A DNA stretch of 64,000 bases from Palauibacter sp965207805 (GCA_965207805.1 OZ242312.1:3348001-3412000); one strand, 5' to 3'. Shown: positions 1 through 9,497, counted from the first letter of the stretch. Program-made: numbers and translations. Notes: generated from the sequence alone by a model not told the origin.

Positions 1-1653
1 CCGGCTCCCCACGCTGCCGCTCTGCGGCCCCGGGTAGAGGTAGTTGATCACTGGGTACTCGGCGCCCGGATCGAAGTTCGAGGGACGGAACATCAGTCCG
101 AACAGATCGGTCTCGTCGTCGCGGGCCTTCACCGTGAAGGGGATGGGAGGCTGCCAGCCGGTCCGCTCCAGGCGCGAGATGTCGGCCCGTTCCACGGCCT
201 GCAGCAACTCGCCGTCCATGTCGCGGACGACGGTCACCGGCGGGATCGTGGGCGTGGAGTACTGGTCGACAAACGTCTCGCCGTCGGGCGCGAGCCAGAC
301 CACGTGGTTCGCGCTGTCGGGCGTGAGGAGTTGGACGTCCCCGCCATCGAGACCGGCGCGGTACAGGTACATGAAGTAGGGATCGCCGGGTTCCCGCCCG
401 TTCCCCATGAAGAGGACCTTCCGGGCCTCCGCGTAGACCGCCATCACGTCCTCCACCTGCCACGCGCCCGAGGTCACCTGCCGCTTCGGTTCACCGGTGT
501 TCGCGTCGTAGAGGTAGAGGTGTCCCCAGTCGTCGCGCTGCGAGTACCAGAGGATCTCCTCGGAGTCGGAGAGATAGCGCCAGTTGGCGTGGGACTCGAA
601 GAACGTGTCCACAACCTCCTCGAACAGGTCGCGGACCTCGCCCGTGCTCGGGTCGGCCATGCGGACGAGCGCCCGCTTGTGGTCGCGCGAACTCGACACG
701 AAGACGAACCGGGACCCGTCGGCGCTCCACTCGACGTCCGAGAATGTCCCGCCGCAGGCCACGTGGTCGCACACCGTAGAGCGGTGCTGGTCCGGGGGCA
801 TGTCCAGGCGGACGACGCGGCTCGACGCCGGCGCCTCCGTGTCGATCACCACCCGGTGGATCCGGAAGATGACCGAGTCCTCCGGGAGCGGGTAGCGCCA
901 CGCCTCGAGTTCCGGGTGCCCGACCTCGGTCGTGACCATGTACATCATCCCCACCCCGCGGGCGTCGTGCTGGAAGGTGGCGATGCGGCGCGAGTCGGGA
1001 GACCACTTGAGCACGGGACGGTCGCTCTTCACCCAGCCCGCGTTGTTCGTCGCGTAGCCGAAGTCCTCGACCCCATCCTCGGTGAGTCGGGTCTCCTCCC
1101 CCGTGGACAGATTCCGCAGCCACAGGTTGTGGTCGCGGATGAACGCCGCCTTCGTGCCGTCCGGCGACACGATGTCGAAGCGGCGGGCCGTCGTGCCCGC
1201 GGCCGCCGGCACCGTCTCGCAGCGGTCGGGGTCGAGCCCGCAGGCGTACGTCTCTCCTTCCACGTCGACCTCGAAGCGGACCGTCCCGGCCTCCACGGCG
1301 AGATCTCCGAACGGGAGGGCAAAGGCGGTGTACTCTTCGCCGCTCGCCGTGGCGAGCGCGGCGGCCATGCGCGCGTGGTCGAAGGCGCGCTCCCGCGTCC
1401 CCGTGGCCGGATCGACGATGACGTACTCGTTGCCCCCATCGAACCGGTTCCGATACCAGAACCGCCCGTCCTCCAGCCAAACCGGGATCACGGAAGCCCC
1501 GAGCACGAGCGGATTCACCTGGCTCGAGAGCCGCCCCTCCGCCCGCTGGTAGTCTGCCACCGTCAGCGCGTCGGGAGCCTCCTGGGCGAACGCACCCGGC
1601 GTCGGTGAGAGGGTGGCGGCGATCAGCAGCGCTGCGTTGGCTAGGCGGCTCAT
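1..1653 (-). CDS. S9 family peptidase (DPP-IV type), C-terminus cut by window edge
   Basis: The frame stays open for 551 codons from an ATG at 1653 to the first base of the window, so the C-terminal catalytic hydrolase domain is mostly missing. The product starts with a signal peptide ending near AFAQEA. It continues as the DPP-IV N-terminal beta-propeller, with repeated blocks such as LKWSPDSRRIATFQHD and VEWSADGSRFVFVSSS, and enters the hydrolase domain near its end (PVINYLYPGPQSG). Family members are usually about 750-800 residues, periplasmic or secreted, and cleave short peptides, often after proline. Identification of the family is firm; the catalytic triad cannot be checked because it lies beyond the edge. 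A second S9 peptidase lies at 2254, on the other strand. Confidence 0.9.
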   Translation of the reverse strand, partial: MSRLANAALLIAATLSPTPGAFAQEAPDALTVADYQRAEGRLSSQVNPLVLGASVIPVWLEDGRFWYRNRFDGGNEYVIVDPATGTRERAFDHARMAAALATASGEEYTAFALPFGDLAVEAGTVRFEVDVEGETYACGLDPDRCETVPAAAGTTARRFDIVSPDGTKAAFIRDHNLWLRNLSTGEETRLTEDGVEDFGYATNNAGWVKSDRPVLKWSPDSRRIATFQHDARGVGMMYMVTTEVGHPELEAWRYPLPEDSVIFRIHRVVIDTEAPASSRVVRLDMPPDQHRSTVCDHVACGGTFSDVEWSADGSRFVFVSSSRDHKRALVRMADPSTGEVRDLFEEVVDTFFESHANWRYLSDSEEILWYSQRDDWGHLYLYDANTGEPKRQVTSGAWQVEDVMAVYAEARKVLFMGNGREPGDPYFMYLYRAGLDGGDVQLLTPDSANHVVWLAPDGETFVDQYSTPTIPPVTVVRDMDGELLQAVERADISRLERTGWQPPIPFTVKARDDETDLFGLMFRPSNFDPGAEYPVINYLYPGPQSGSVGSR

Positions 1654-1692
1654 GCTTGCGGTCCTGTGAGGCGTCGTGGGTCGTCGGCAGTA

Positions 1693-1871
1693 TGCGAAAT
1701 CGCAAGATGCCGACCGTCCCCTGCGCCGGCCACCGCTATGAGGACGATTTCAGGACCGCCCTGAGACAGGCTCACCCCGGGGTATTCGACCCTCGCTCAT
1801 GGACCTATTGGCACCTGATGCTGGGGATCGGCCCCGCTCCGCCCCTGCCGAAGCGCCGCCTGCACGAATAA
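1693..1871 (+). CDS. possible small hypothetical protein
   Basis: This is a 59-codon frame between a divergent peptidase gene and a convergent antitoxin gene. The residue mix (RYEDDF, SWTYWHLMLG, PPLPKRR) looks more protein-like than the usual high-GC shadow frames, being rich in W, Y, H and M, and no better frame occupies the interval. I do not recognise the family and see no clear ribosome binding site. It may be a remnant of a gene once paired with the neighbouring antitoxin, or chance. Confidence 0.25.
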
Positions 1872-1914
1872 AGTGCGATCGTCCGGACAACGACCCCGCG
1901 CGGCCCCGGCCGGG

Positions 1915-2142
1915 TTACTTCGCGAGGTCTCTCAGCGCCCTCCGGTACCGCTTCTGAGCCTCGACCGCGATCGCCAGTCCGTCGTCCATACCCGGGTCGT
2001 AGGGGCTTAGGAGGATCCCGCCCGGCGTCTCGACCACCAATACTTCGTCGCCCGCCTCGAGGCGGAGTCGTTGCACCATGTCCTCTGGCAGCTTGACGCC
2101 GATGGACCCGCCCATGCGTCGCAGTTTCGCGCGTCGAACCAT
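1915..2142 (-). CDS. AbrB/MazE/SpoVT-type antitoxin-like DNA-binding protein
   Basis: This 75-residue protein has the swapped-hairpin AbrB signature: AKLRRMGGSIGVKLPEDM, then LRLEAGDEVLVVETPGGILLSPYD, and a basic C-terminal helix (RYRRALRDLAK). Proteins of exactly this shape are usually the antitoxin of a two-gene addiction module, repressing their own promoter and neutralising a Doc- or PIN-type toxin encoded just downstream. I chose the ATG at 2142 because a GGAGAG stands a few bases before it; an in-frame ATG also exists at 2160. No toxin follows: downstream is only a convergent small frame and then the peptidase start, so this looks like an orphan antitoxin. Confidence 0.8.
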   Translation of the reverse strand: MVRRAKLRRMGGSIGVKLPEDMVQRLRLEAGDEVLVVETPGGILLSPYDPGMDDGLAIAVEAQKRYRRALRDLAK

Positions 2143-2253
2143 GAACTCTCCAGGTAGCATCCGAGGCTACGCTAGTTCGGGCCTATCGTTCGCGCACCTT
2201 GGAGAGCATATGATGACACGGAGTCCTGTTCACCCTTTGGTATCGAGGTTCAG

Positions 2254-4491
2254 ATGCGTTCCCTGTCCGTCGCTCTCGTTCTTTCCGTCGCCGTCCTCGC
2301 GCTGCCCGTCGAGACGCCGCTCGCGGCGCAGGAGCGGCCGTTCACGTTCATGGACGTGCAGGAGATGAAACGCGCCGGTTCGATGATGCCGAGCCCGGAC
2401 GGGGCGTGGATGCTGTACACGGTGACGACGCCCGACTGGGAGGCGGCGGAGTCCCAGACGGACATCCACCTCGTGTCGCTGAGCGAAGGGGTTCCGTCGG
2501 ACCGCCGGCTCACGTACACGGAGGACAAGAACGAGACGAACCCTACCTGGGCTCCCGACGGGTCGTTCTTCCTCTTTTCCTCCAACCGGGACGGGGACGA
2601 CACCCAGCTCTACATGATGCGCCACGACGGGGGCGAGGCCCGGAAGATCACGGACGCGGACGAAGGCGTGTCCGGCTCCGCGTTCAGCCCCGACGGGCGC
2701 TGGCTCGTCTACCGCTCCGGCGAGAACGGCCGGGAGCAGCTCTACCGGCTGCCGGCCGACGACCTCGCGGCGGCCGACCCCGAGCAGCTCACGGACGGCG
2801 AGGCGGGCGTCGACCAGTGGGACTTCTCCCCCGACGGAAGCCGCGTCTACTTCGCGCGCCCCGATTCCTTCGACGAGGACGAGGTGAAGCGGCGCGACGA
2901 GGGCTTCACGGTCGACGTCCGGAACGCGGTCACGCCGCTCTCGAGCCTGTGGAGCGTGGAGATCGAGACGGCCACCGAGAGCCGCGAGACGGACGATCCA
3001 TCCTACAGCGTGAACGGCTTCACGATCTCCGATGACGGACGCTGGATCGGGGTCACCGGCGGCTCGACGAAGCGCTACGAGCGCAACATCACGGCGCAGC
3101 GGCTCTACGCCGACCTCTATCTCATGGAAGTGGCGACGGGCGAGATCGAGCGTCTGACGGACAACTACGAGGTCGGCGAGGGCGGGCTCGGCTTCTCCCC
3201 GGACGGCCGCTGGATCGCCTTCTCGGCGCCGGACGAGATGGAGCGCTACTCGATGACGGAGAACCGCGTCTACATCCGCGAGGTGGACGACCGCGGGGGC
3301 GCGTTCCGGAAGCTCGGGGCCGACTTCGACCAGAGTTCGAGCGTCGGGTTCTGGTCCGAGGATTCGAACACGATCTACTTCAACGCGGGCGTGAAGGTGA
3401 CGACGCAGTTGCACGCCCTCGACGTGGAGACGGGGGCGGTGCGGCAGCTCACCGAGGAGCGGGCGGCGCTCTCGGTGTCACGGGATGACGACACGGGCAC
3501 GCTTCTCATCGGCTACAGCGACCCGAAGACGCCCCCCACCGTGTTCGCGGTCGCGAGCGTGGACGATGTCCCGGACCGCTCGAAATGGACGCAACTGGTG
3601 GATGTGAACCCGCAGTTGCGCGAGGTGGCCTTCGGCGACGAGGAGGAGGTCAACTGGCGTTCGTCGGACGGCAAGATGGTCGGGGGCGTCCTCGTCTATC
3701 CCGTCGGGTACGAGGAGGGAACGCGCTATCCGCTCATCGTCGCCATCCACGGGGGACCGGCGTCGGCCGACATCCTGCGCTTCAACGGCGGCTACAACGC
3801 CCAGGTCTACGCGGGCGCGGGCTACGCCGTGCTCAAGCCCAACTACCGCGGCTCGCGCAACTACGGGAACGCGCACCGCACGGACATCGTGGGCGACTAC
3901 TTCACGATGGGCTACGAGGACATCATCACGGGCGTCGACTACCTGATCGCCGAGGGGATCGTGGACGGCGAGCGCATGGGCGCGCTGGGCTGGAGCGCGG
4001 GCGGCCACTGGTCCAACTGGATCCTCACCCAGACGGACCGCTTCAAGGCGATCAGTTCCGGCGCCGGGACGATGAACTGGATCAGCATGTACGCGCAGAG
4101 CGACGTGCAGCGGAACCGGCAGTTCTACGTGGGCGACGGCTTCCTGTACGAGGACTTCGACACGTACTTCGACCAGTCCCCGCTCAAGTACATCATGAAC
4201 GCGACCACGCCGACCATGATCCACGTCGTGGAGGGCGACCCGCGCGTGCCGAGCCCGCAGTCCGTCGAACTTCACATGGCGCTCAAGAAGCTGGACGTGC
4301 CCACGGAACTGTTCATGTATCCGGGCCGCAGCCACGGCATCCCCGACCCGCGCAACCGTCTCGTCAAGGCGGTGAGCGAGATGGCCTGGATGGACTACTA
4401 CGTCCGCGGCATGGGCGAGAAGTTCCAGTGGCGCCAGGTCCTCGAAACCCTCGAGCCCGAGGAGGCCCCCACCGTAGTCTCGGAACGCTAG
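2254..4491 (+). CDS. S9 family peptidase (prolyl oligopeptidase type)
   Basis: A 745-residue secreted serine peptidase. Residues 1-25 form a signal peptide ending at AAQ. Residues about 35-420 are a WD40/PD40-type propeller with repeats such as FSPDGRWLVYRS and FSPDGRWIAFSA. The alpha/beta-hydrolase domain follows with the nucleophile motif GWSAGG (Ser581), Asp662 in GDPRVP and His694 in GRSHG, a complete triad. The length is normal for the family. It would degrade peptides in the periplasm or outside the cell. It runs the same way as the membrane protein gene that begins 15 nt downstream and may be cotranscribed with it. Confidence 0.93.
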   Translation: MRSLSVALVLSVAVLALPVETPLAAQERPFTFMDVQEMKRAGSMMPSPDGAWMLYTVTTPDWEAAESQTDIHLVSLSEGVPSDRRLTYTEDKNETNPTWAPDGSFFLFSSNRDGDDTQLYMMRHDGGEARKITDADEGVSGSAFSPDGRWLVYRSGENGREQLYRLPADDLAAADPEQLTDGEAGVDQWDFSPDGSRVYFARPDSFDEDEVKRRDEGFTVDVRNAVTPLSSLWSVEIETATESRETDDPSYSVNGFTISDDGRWIGVTGGSTKRYERNITAQRLYADLYLMEVATGEIERLTDNYEVGEGGLGFSPDGRWIAFSAPDEMERYSMTENRVYIREVDDRGGAFRKLGADFDQSSSVGFWSEDSNTIYFNAGVKVTTQLHALDVETGAVRQLTEERAALSVSRDDDTGTLLIGYSDPKTPPTVFAVASVDDVPDRSKWTQLVDVNPQLREVAFGDEEEVNWRSSDGKMVGGVLVYPVGYEEGTRYPLIVAIHGGPASADILRFNGGYNAQVYAGAGYAVLKPNYRGSRNYGNAHRTDIVGDYFTMGYEDIITGVDYLIAEGIVDGERMGALGWSAGGHWSNWILTQTDRFKAISSGAGTMNWISMYAQSDVQRNRQFYVGDGFLYEDFDTYFDQSPLKYIMNATTPTMIHVVEGDPRVPSPQSVELHMALKKLDVPTELFMYPGRSHGIPDPRNRLVKAVSEMAWMDYYVRGMGEKFQWRQVLETLEPEEAPTVVSER

Positions 4492-4506
4492 CCGAGGATC
4501 GCCGCG

Positions 4507-5598
4507 ATGTTGAGGCGTTCGATCTCGCTGGGGATTCGGATTGCGGCCGCCGTGGGCCTCGTCGTCGCGACGTGCGGGTATGCGATCACGGCGAACCACA
4601 CGGACGTCTTGCTGGGAGCGGGGAGTGCGGTGGCCATCGGTGTGGGCGTGGGTCTGCGGGGGGGACCGAGCGGCGGCCCGTGGGTCGGCATCCTCATCGG
4701 CTCGATCGTGGGGGTCGTCACCGCGTTCCTGGCCGGGGCCCTGAGCGTCGGCTGGGGCGTCATCATTCCGCCCCTTGGCCCATTGGCCGTCGGCTTGATC
4801 GGTGGGCTGGACCGGTCGTCCCTCTCAGGGTACCGGGATGTGAGCCGGGAAACGTTCGTTGTGGCTGTCCTGCTGAGCCTGGGGTTCATCCCCGCGCTCG
4901 TCGTGGGTGACGTTGCCATGGCGCCGCTGGTGGCGGCGTTCCCGCTCGTGGCCGTGCCCTGGGGCGCGCTGCTGATCGGTCTCATCAGCCGACGGCGCGA
5001 GGGATGGGACAACGCCCGACCTCCCCGGCTCCTGGTCGTCGGCGCGGTTGCGCTGCCCGTCTTGATGGGCCTCCTGTTCGGGTTCGGCGTGGTACGGGAA
5101 GACGTCGGTTTGTCGGGCATCGCCGAGGTTCTCTGGATTGTCCTCATCCTCATCATCTCGCTCGCCCTGCTCCCGCTGACCGCGTTTCTGGCGGGACGCG
5201 CCGCCGCCACGTGGCTGCGTCCCCGGCTTGAAGTGTACGGCCAGCTCGCGGCGTACCTGCGGGTCATGTGGGTCCCGATCGGGGGGTTCGCGCTCGGATA
5301 CCTGACGATCATCTTCCTCTTCGCGGGCTTCTACGGAACGCTTGAGCGCTTCCGCCCGGGGTCGTTCGCCGACGCCGGCGCGGGCCTGGCCGACTGGGTG
5401 TCCTTCGCCTTCTTCACCGCCCTCGCCCAGGATTATGCGGCCATCGTCCCCGTCTCGGCCGGCGCCCGGATGCTGGTCGGCTTCCACCTGATCCTCTCGG
5501 TGGGCTGGGCGCTCGTGCTGTTCGCGGCGGTGATGACGTCCATCGAGCCGAAGCTCGCCCGGATCGCCCGGCGACACGCCGACGAAGACGCCAACTGA
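4507..5598 (+). CDS. polytopic membrane protein with channel-like C-terminus (paralogue of the one at 8396)
   Basis: A 363-residue integral membrane protein of roughly nine or ten hydrophobic segments with a glycine-rich N-terminal half. It is clearly paralogous to the protein at 8396-9493: both share SGYRD followed by RETxxVxVLL, the block YLRVMWVPIGGFAxGY, and the last 60 residues. The C-terminal part (302-350) resembles the pore helix and second helix of two-TM ion channels: aromatic-rich helix, then IVPVSxxAR, then a hydrophobic helix. The filter position, however, reads ALAQDYAAIVP instead of the potassium-channel TVGYGD. I do not recognise a named family, and transport or channel activity is inferred only. 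It lies 15 nt after the peptidase and 20 nt before the hydrolase gene. Confidence 0.75.
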   Translation: MLRRSISLGIRIAAAVGLVVATCGYAITANHTDVLLGAGSAVAIGVGVGLRGGPSGGPWVGILIGSIVGVVTAFLAGALSVGWGVIIPPLGPLAVGLIGGLDRSSLSGYRDVSRETFVVAVLLSLGFIPALVVGDVAMAPLVAAFPLVAVPWGALLIGLISRRREGWDNARPPRLLVVGAVALPVLMGLLFGFGVVREDVGLSGIAEVLWIVLILIISLALLPLTAFLAGRAAATWLRPRLEVYGQLAAYLRVMWVPIGGFALGYLTIIFLFAGFYGTLERFRPGSFADAGAGLADWVSFAFFTALAQDYAAIVPVSAGARMLVGFHLILSVGWALVLFAAVMTSIEPKLARIARRHADEDAN

Positions 5599-5618
5599 CG
5601 AACATTGGAGGATTCCCG

Positions 5619-6512
5619 ATGACCAAGAGAAAGCAGGCGAGCGACTTCCCCAAGGAGGTGCTGGCCCTCTTCGATGGCTACGTGCATGGGTTCATTCGAC
5701 GGCGGGACTTCCTGAAAGGAGCCGGGAAGGTGCTGGGCAGCACCGCGGCCGCCGTGGCGGTCCTCGAGGCACTCCGTCCCAACTACGCGTGGGCGCGGCA
5801 CGTGGCGACCGACGATGCCCGAATCCGGCAGGAGTACGTCACCTACCCTTCGCCGGACGGCTCGGGGACCATGCGCGGCTACATGGCCGTGCCCGTCGAC
5901 GCGACGGAGCCCAGGCCTGCGGTCCTCGTCATCCACGAGAATCGCGGCTTGAACCCTTACATCGAAGACGTGGTCCGCAGGTTCGCCGCCGCGGACTTCG
6001 TGGCGCTGGGGCCGGACGCGCTTACCCCCCTGGGTGGCTATCCCGGCAACGACGACGAGGGCCGGGTGATGCAGCGGCAGCTCGACCGTGACGTGATGAT
6101 GGAGGACTGGGTGGCCGCGTTCGGGTTCCTCCGCGACCACGAGACGACCACCGGGCGAGTCGGGGCCGTCGGGTTCTGCTACGGCGGCGGAGTGGTGAAT
6201 CAGCTCGCGGTCCGCCTTCCGGATCTGGGCGCTGGCGTGCCGTTCTACGGGTCGGCCGCGGCCGCGGAAGACGTGCCCTCGATACAGGCGCCCCTGATGA
6301 TCCAGCTCGCGGGCCTGGATGAGCGGATCAACGCCGCCTACCCGGCCTACCAGGAGGCGCTGGAGGCGCACGGAAAGTCCTTCGTGGTCCACACCTACGA
6401 GGGAGCCAACCACGGCTTCCACAACGACACCACCCCACGCTACGACCAGGAAGCCGCCGGCCTCGCGCAGGAGCGGACCATCGCGTTCTTCAACGAGCAC
6501 TTGCGGGAATAA
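5619..6512 (+). CDS. dienelactone hydrolase family protein, Tat-exported
   Basis: A 297-residue alpha/beta-hydrolase. The N-terminus carries RRRDFLKGAG, a twin-arginine signal, so a folded enzyme in the periplasm is likely. The dienelactone hydrolase triad is present: Cys187 in GFCYGG, Asp234 in LDERI and His265 in NHGFHND; a glutamate in HENRG fits the family's oxyanion region. The true substrate cannot be told from sequence, and many such Tat-exported members act on esters or lactones other than dienelactone. A strong Shine-Dalgarno (GGAGG) precedes the ATG. Its neighbours are two paralogous membrane proteins and an SLC13-type transporter. Confidence 0.9.
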   Translation: MTKRKQASDFPKEVLALFDGYVHGFIRRRDFLKGAGKVLGSTAAAVAVLEALRPNYAWARHVATDDARIRQEYVTYPSPDGSGTMRGYMAVPVDATEPRPAVLVIHENRGLNPYIEDVVRRFAAADFVALGPDALTPLGGYPGNDDEGRVMQRQLDRDVMMEDWVAAFGFLRDHETTTGRVGAVGFCYGGGVVNQLAVRLPDLGAGVPFYGSAAAAEDVPSIQAPLMIQLAGLDERINAAYPAYQEALEAHGKSFVVHTYEGANHGFHNDTTPRYDQEAAGLAQERTIAFFNEHLRE

Positions 6513-6596
6513 GGCCTGCCGGCCGGGCGGGCCTCGGCGGGGCCGGATCGGCCGGCCGGACTGGTGCCGGGACGTGCGGGGGACGAACATCCGCAC

Positions 6597-8375
6597 ATGA
6601 CGTTCGACATCGTATTCGTGCTGGGCCTGACCCTGGCCGCTCTGGTCCTGTTCGCCATGGACCGGCTGCGGCTGGACCAGGTCGCCATGTCGGTCCCGGT
6701 GGTCCTCCTCTTGAGCGGCATCCTCACGCCGGCTGAAGCCGTGTCGGGCCTGTCGAGCCGCGCGACCGTGACCGTCGGCTCGATGCTCGTGCTCGGCCTG
6801 GGGCTCCGCAAGACGGGTCTCGTGTCCGCCATCGGGGCCTGGGCGCGCACCGCTCCCCTCGGCGGCAAGTACTCCCGGATGTTCGCGCTCTGCCTCGTCT
6901 GCGCGCTCCTCTCGCCCTTTCTCATGACCACCGCCGTCGTGATGGTGTTCCTGCCCGTCTTCGTCGCGCTCGCCGACCAGGCCAAGGAGCCGGCCTCGCG
7001 CTATCTCATGCCCCTCTCCTTCGTCTCGATTCTCGGGGGCACCGTCACCCTGATGGGGACCTCCACCAACCTGGTCGTACACGGCGAAGCGATGAGGCGC
7101 GGGTTCGACGAACTCCACATGTTCTCGATCACCCCGCTCGGCCTGATCTGTCTCGCCGTGGGCCTGCTGTACCTCTTCACCGTCGGACGGGTGCTCCTGC
7201 CGCGGCGCATCCGGCCGCCGGATCTGTCCAGCAAGTACGACATCCGCCGCTTCGTGACGGAACTGCACGTCCCGGAGGACTCGCCCGCGAACGGCCGCTC
7301 GCTGGCCGAACTCAGGTGGGGCGAACGGTACGGCGTCACCGTGCTGGACATCGAACGGGGGGAGCAGGAGATCACCGCGCCGCACGGGGACCGCCACATA
7401 CGCCCGGGCGATGTCCTCTACGTGCAGGGGTCCGCCGAACGCCTTCTCGAGCTCGCGCGCCGGCAGCGACTCGAGACCCCGAGGGAACGGAAGGAACAGG
7501 GGCTCGACCTGGCCGGCGACGGCGGCCGGCTGGTCGAAGTCCTCGTGGCGCCCGGCTCGAGTCTCGTCAGCCGGACGCTGCGCGATCTGAACTTCGCGCA
7601 GCGCTACGATGCGGCCGTGCTCGCGATCCAGCATCACGGGGTCACCGTAACGGAACGGCTGGCGGAGGTCTCGTTCCGCGTCGGCGACCTGCTCCTGGTG
7701 CACGGGACGGCGAACGCGCTAGGACGCCTCGTCGAAGATCCCGGTTTCGTCCCCGTCGGAGAAGTGAAAACGCAGACCGGGCGCAGACCGCGGGCCGGCG
7801 TGGCCGCGGCCATCATGGTCGGCGTCGTGCTCAGCGCCAGCCTCGGCGTCCTAGACATCATGACGGCCGCGCTCTCGGGCGTCGGCCTCATGGTGTTCAC
7901 GCGCTGTGTGCGCGTCGAGGAGATCTACGCGGAGATGGAGTGGATGGTCCTCTTCGTGCTGGCCGGCCTCATTCCGCTCGGGGTGGCGCTCGAGACCACC
8001 GGAGCGGCGGAGCTGCTCGCGCGCGGGGTGGTGGCGGCGACGGCGCCGCTGGGAGCGTCCGGACTCGTCGCGGCCTTCTACCTGGTGACCGTCCTCATGA
8101 CCGCCATCGTATCCAACGCGGCCACTGCCGTGATGCTCACCCCCGTCGCGATCCTCGCGGCCACGCAGGCCGGCGTGAACCCGTACGCGCTCCTCATCGC
8201 CGTCATGTTCGGCGCATCGGCTTCCTTCGTCACGCCCTTCGGCTATCAGACCAACGTCATGATCTACGGGCCGGGCGGATATCGCTTCTCGGACTTCGTG
8301 AAGGTGGGCGGCCTGCTCAACCTTGTCCTTCTCATCACGGCCAGCCTCCTCATCCCCGTTTTCTGGCCCAGCTAG
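6597..8375 (+). CDS. SLC13-type (DASS) anion transporter with two RCK_C domains
   Basis: A 592-residue inner-membrane transporter. Two blocks of hydrophobic helices (about 1-210 and 400-592) enclose a soluble part with two TrkA_C/RCK_C modules, around 230-300 and 320-390, each containing the characteristic RPGDVLYVQG or RVGDLLLVHG strand. The sodium-binding-type motifs are visible: GTSTNLVV in the first half, and SNAATAVMLTP and TPFGYQTN in the second. Members move dicarboxylates, sulfate or related anions with sodium or protons. The ATG at 6597 puts the first helix right at the N-terminus; an upstream frame extension to 6564 has no clear ribosome binding site. Substrate unknown. Confidence 0.9.
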   Translation: MTFDIVFVLGLTLAALVLFAMDRLRLDQVAMSVPVVLLLSGILTPAEAVSGLSSRATVTVGSMLVLGLGLRKTGLVSAIGAWARTAPLGGKYSRMFALCLVCALLSPFLMTTAVVMVFLPVFVALADQAKEPASRYLMPLSFVSILGGTVTLMGTSTNLVVHGEAMRRGFDELHMFSITPLGLICLAVGLLYLFTVGRVLLPRRIRPPDLSSKYDIRRFVTELHVPEDSPANGRSLAELRWGERYGVTVLDIERGEQEITAPHGDRHIRPGDVLYVQGSAERLLELARRQRLETPRERKEQGLDLAGDGGRLVEVLVAPGSSLVSRTLRDLNFAQRYDAAVLAIQHHGVTVTERLAEVSFRVGDLLLVHGTANALGRLVEDPGFVPVGEVKTQTGRRPRAGVAAAIMVGVVLSASLGVLDIMTAALSGVGLMVFTRCVRVEEIYAEMEWMVLFVLAGLIPLGVALETTGAAELLARGVVAATAPLGASGLVAAFYLVTVLMTAIVSNAATAVMLTPVAILAATQAGVNPYALLIAVMFGASASFVTPFGYQTNVMIYGPGGYRFSDFVKVGGLLNLVLLITASLLIPVFWPS

Positions 8376-8395
8376 CGGATCGGCCGAGGGAGGTG

Positions 8396-9493
8396 ATGGT
8401 GCACCGCTTGATCTGGCTGGCAGTCCGGATTGCGGCGGCCGTCGCGGTCATCGTCGTGCCCGTCGGCTACGCGACGGCGGGGAACAACGCCGGCGTCGCG
8501 GTCGGCGCGGGCTGCGGCCTCGCCATCGGCGCGGCGGTCGGTCTCAGCGGGAATCGAGGACCGCGGCCGTGGACCGGCATCCTCGTCGGCTCGCTGGTGG
8601 GGATCGGCGCCGTGTTTGCCTCCACCGTAGCCGTCACGAGCGGAGCGATCGCCATGTCGCCGGTTCTCGCCCTGGGCGTCGGACTGATCCACGGCGAAGA
8701 CCTGTTGGACGAGGTCGGCGGAACCTCCTTCTCGGGGTATCGGGACGCGTTCCGGGAGACGTTGTTCGTATCCGTCCTCCTCGCCCTGGGGCTTCTGCCC
8801 GCCATCTATACGCTTTCGGAACCTTCGCTCTTCGTGGACATCTTCCTGTTCGTGCCCTACGTGGCGCTCTCCGCCGGCCTCCTCAGCCACCGCGCCGCGG
8901 GCTGGCGCGACACCCGTCCTCCCGCGCTGCTCGTGCTCGCCGCGGTCCCCACCGTCGGCTATGCGGGTGGCGCGATTGTCGTGGGGCTGATGGAGGCCGA
9001 CCCCGGGCTGGGCATCGGGGCCGGCCTGGGCATCGCGGCCGGCCTGCTGCTCCTCGAACTGGCCGTCACGGCGGCCTTCTTCATCGCCGGGCGCGCGGCG
9101 ATCATCTGGTTCCGGCCGCGGTTTCGCGTGTACCGCGGCCTCGCGGATTACCTGCGCGTCATGTGGGTCCCGATTGGCGGCTTCGCGATCGGCTACGTGA
9201 CGATCATCGTCCTGTTCGCCGGGTTCTACGGCACGCTGGAACACTTCAGTCCGGGGGCGTTCGCCGACGCCGGCACCGGGATCGTCGACTGGCTGTTCTT
9301 CTCGTTCTTCGCCGCCCTCGGCCAGGACTTTGCGACCGTGGCCCCGGTTTCGGTCGGCGCCCGCGGGCTCGTCGGCCTCCACCTGATCCTCTCGGCGGGG
9401 TGGGTCGTCGTGCTGTTCGCGGCGGTCATGACCTCCATCGGACCGAAGCTGGAGCGGATCGCCCGGCGCCAGGCCGAGAACGACGGCGGCTGA
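8396..9493 (+). CDS. polytopic membrane protein (paralogue of the one at 4507)
   Basis: A 365-residue integral membrane protein matching the protein at 4507 along its length, including the N-terminal glycine-rich helices, the SGYRDAFRET block, WVPIGGFAIGYVTII and the C-terminal channel-like end with LGQDFATVAPVS at the filter position. A strong GGGAGG lies only 2 nt before this ATG; the in-frame GTG three bases later (8399) has better spacing and may be the real start. Function unknown. The pair of paralogues bracketing the hydrolase and the SLC13 gene suggests a duplicated functional unit. Confidence 0.75.
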   Translation: MVHRLIWLAVRIAAAVAVIVVPVGYATAGNNAGVAVGAGCGLAIGAAVGLSGNRGPRPWTGILVGSLVGIGAVFASTVAVTSGAIAMSPVLALGVGLIHGEDLLDEVGGTSFSGYRDAFRETLFVSVLLALGLLPAIYTLSEPSLFVDIFLFVPYVALSAGLLSHRAAGWRDTRPPALLVLAAVPTVGYAGGAIVVGLMEADPGLGIGAGLGIAAGLLLLELAVTAAFFIAGRAAIIWFRPRFRVYRGLADYLRVMWVPIGGFAIGYVTIIVLFAGFYGTLEHFSPGAFADAGTGIVDWLFFSFFAALGQDFATVAPVSVGARGLVGLHLILSAGWVVVLFAAVMTSIGPKLERIARRQAENDGG

Positions 9494-9497
9494 GCCG

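Noticed and set aside
304..1608. A 434-codon plus-strand open frame and an overlapping minus frame at 491-1705
   Set aside because: Both are shadows of the edge-truncated S9 peptidase, whose frame gives clear propeller motifs.
5433..7703. A 756-codon minus-strand open frame
   Set aside because: It is the reverse shadow of the hydrolase and SLC13 genes, both of which have family motifs and ribosome binding sites.
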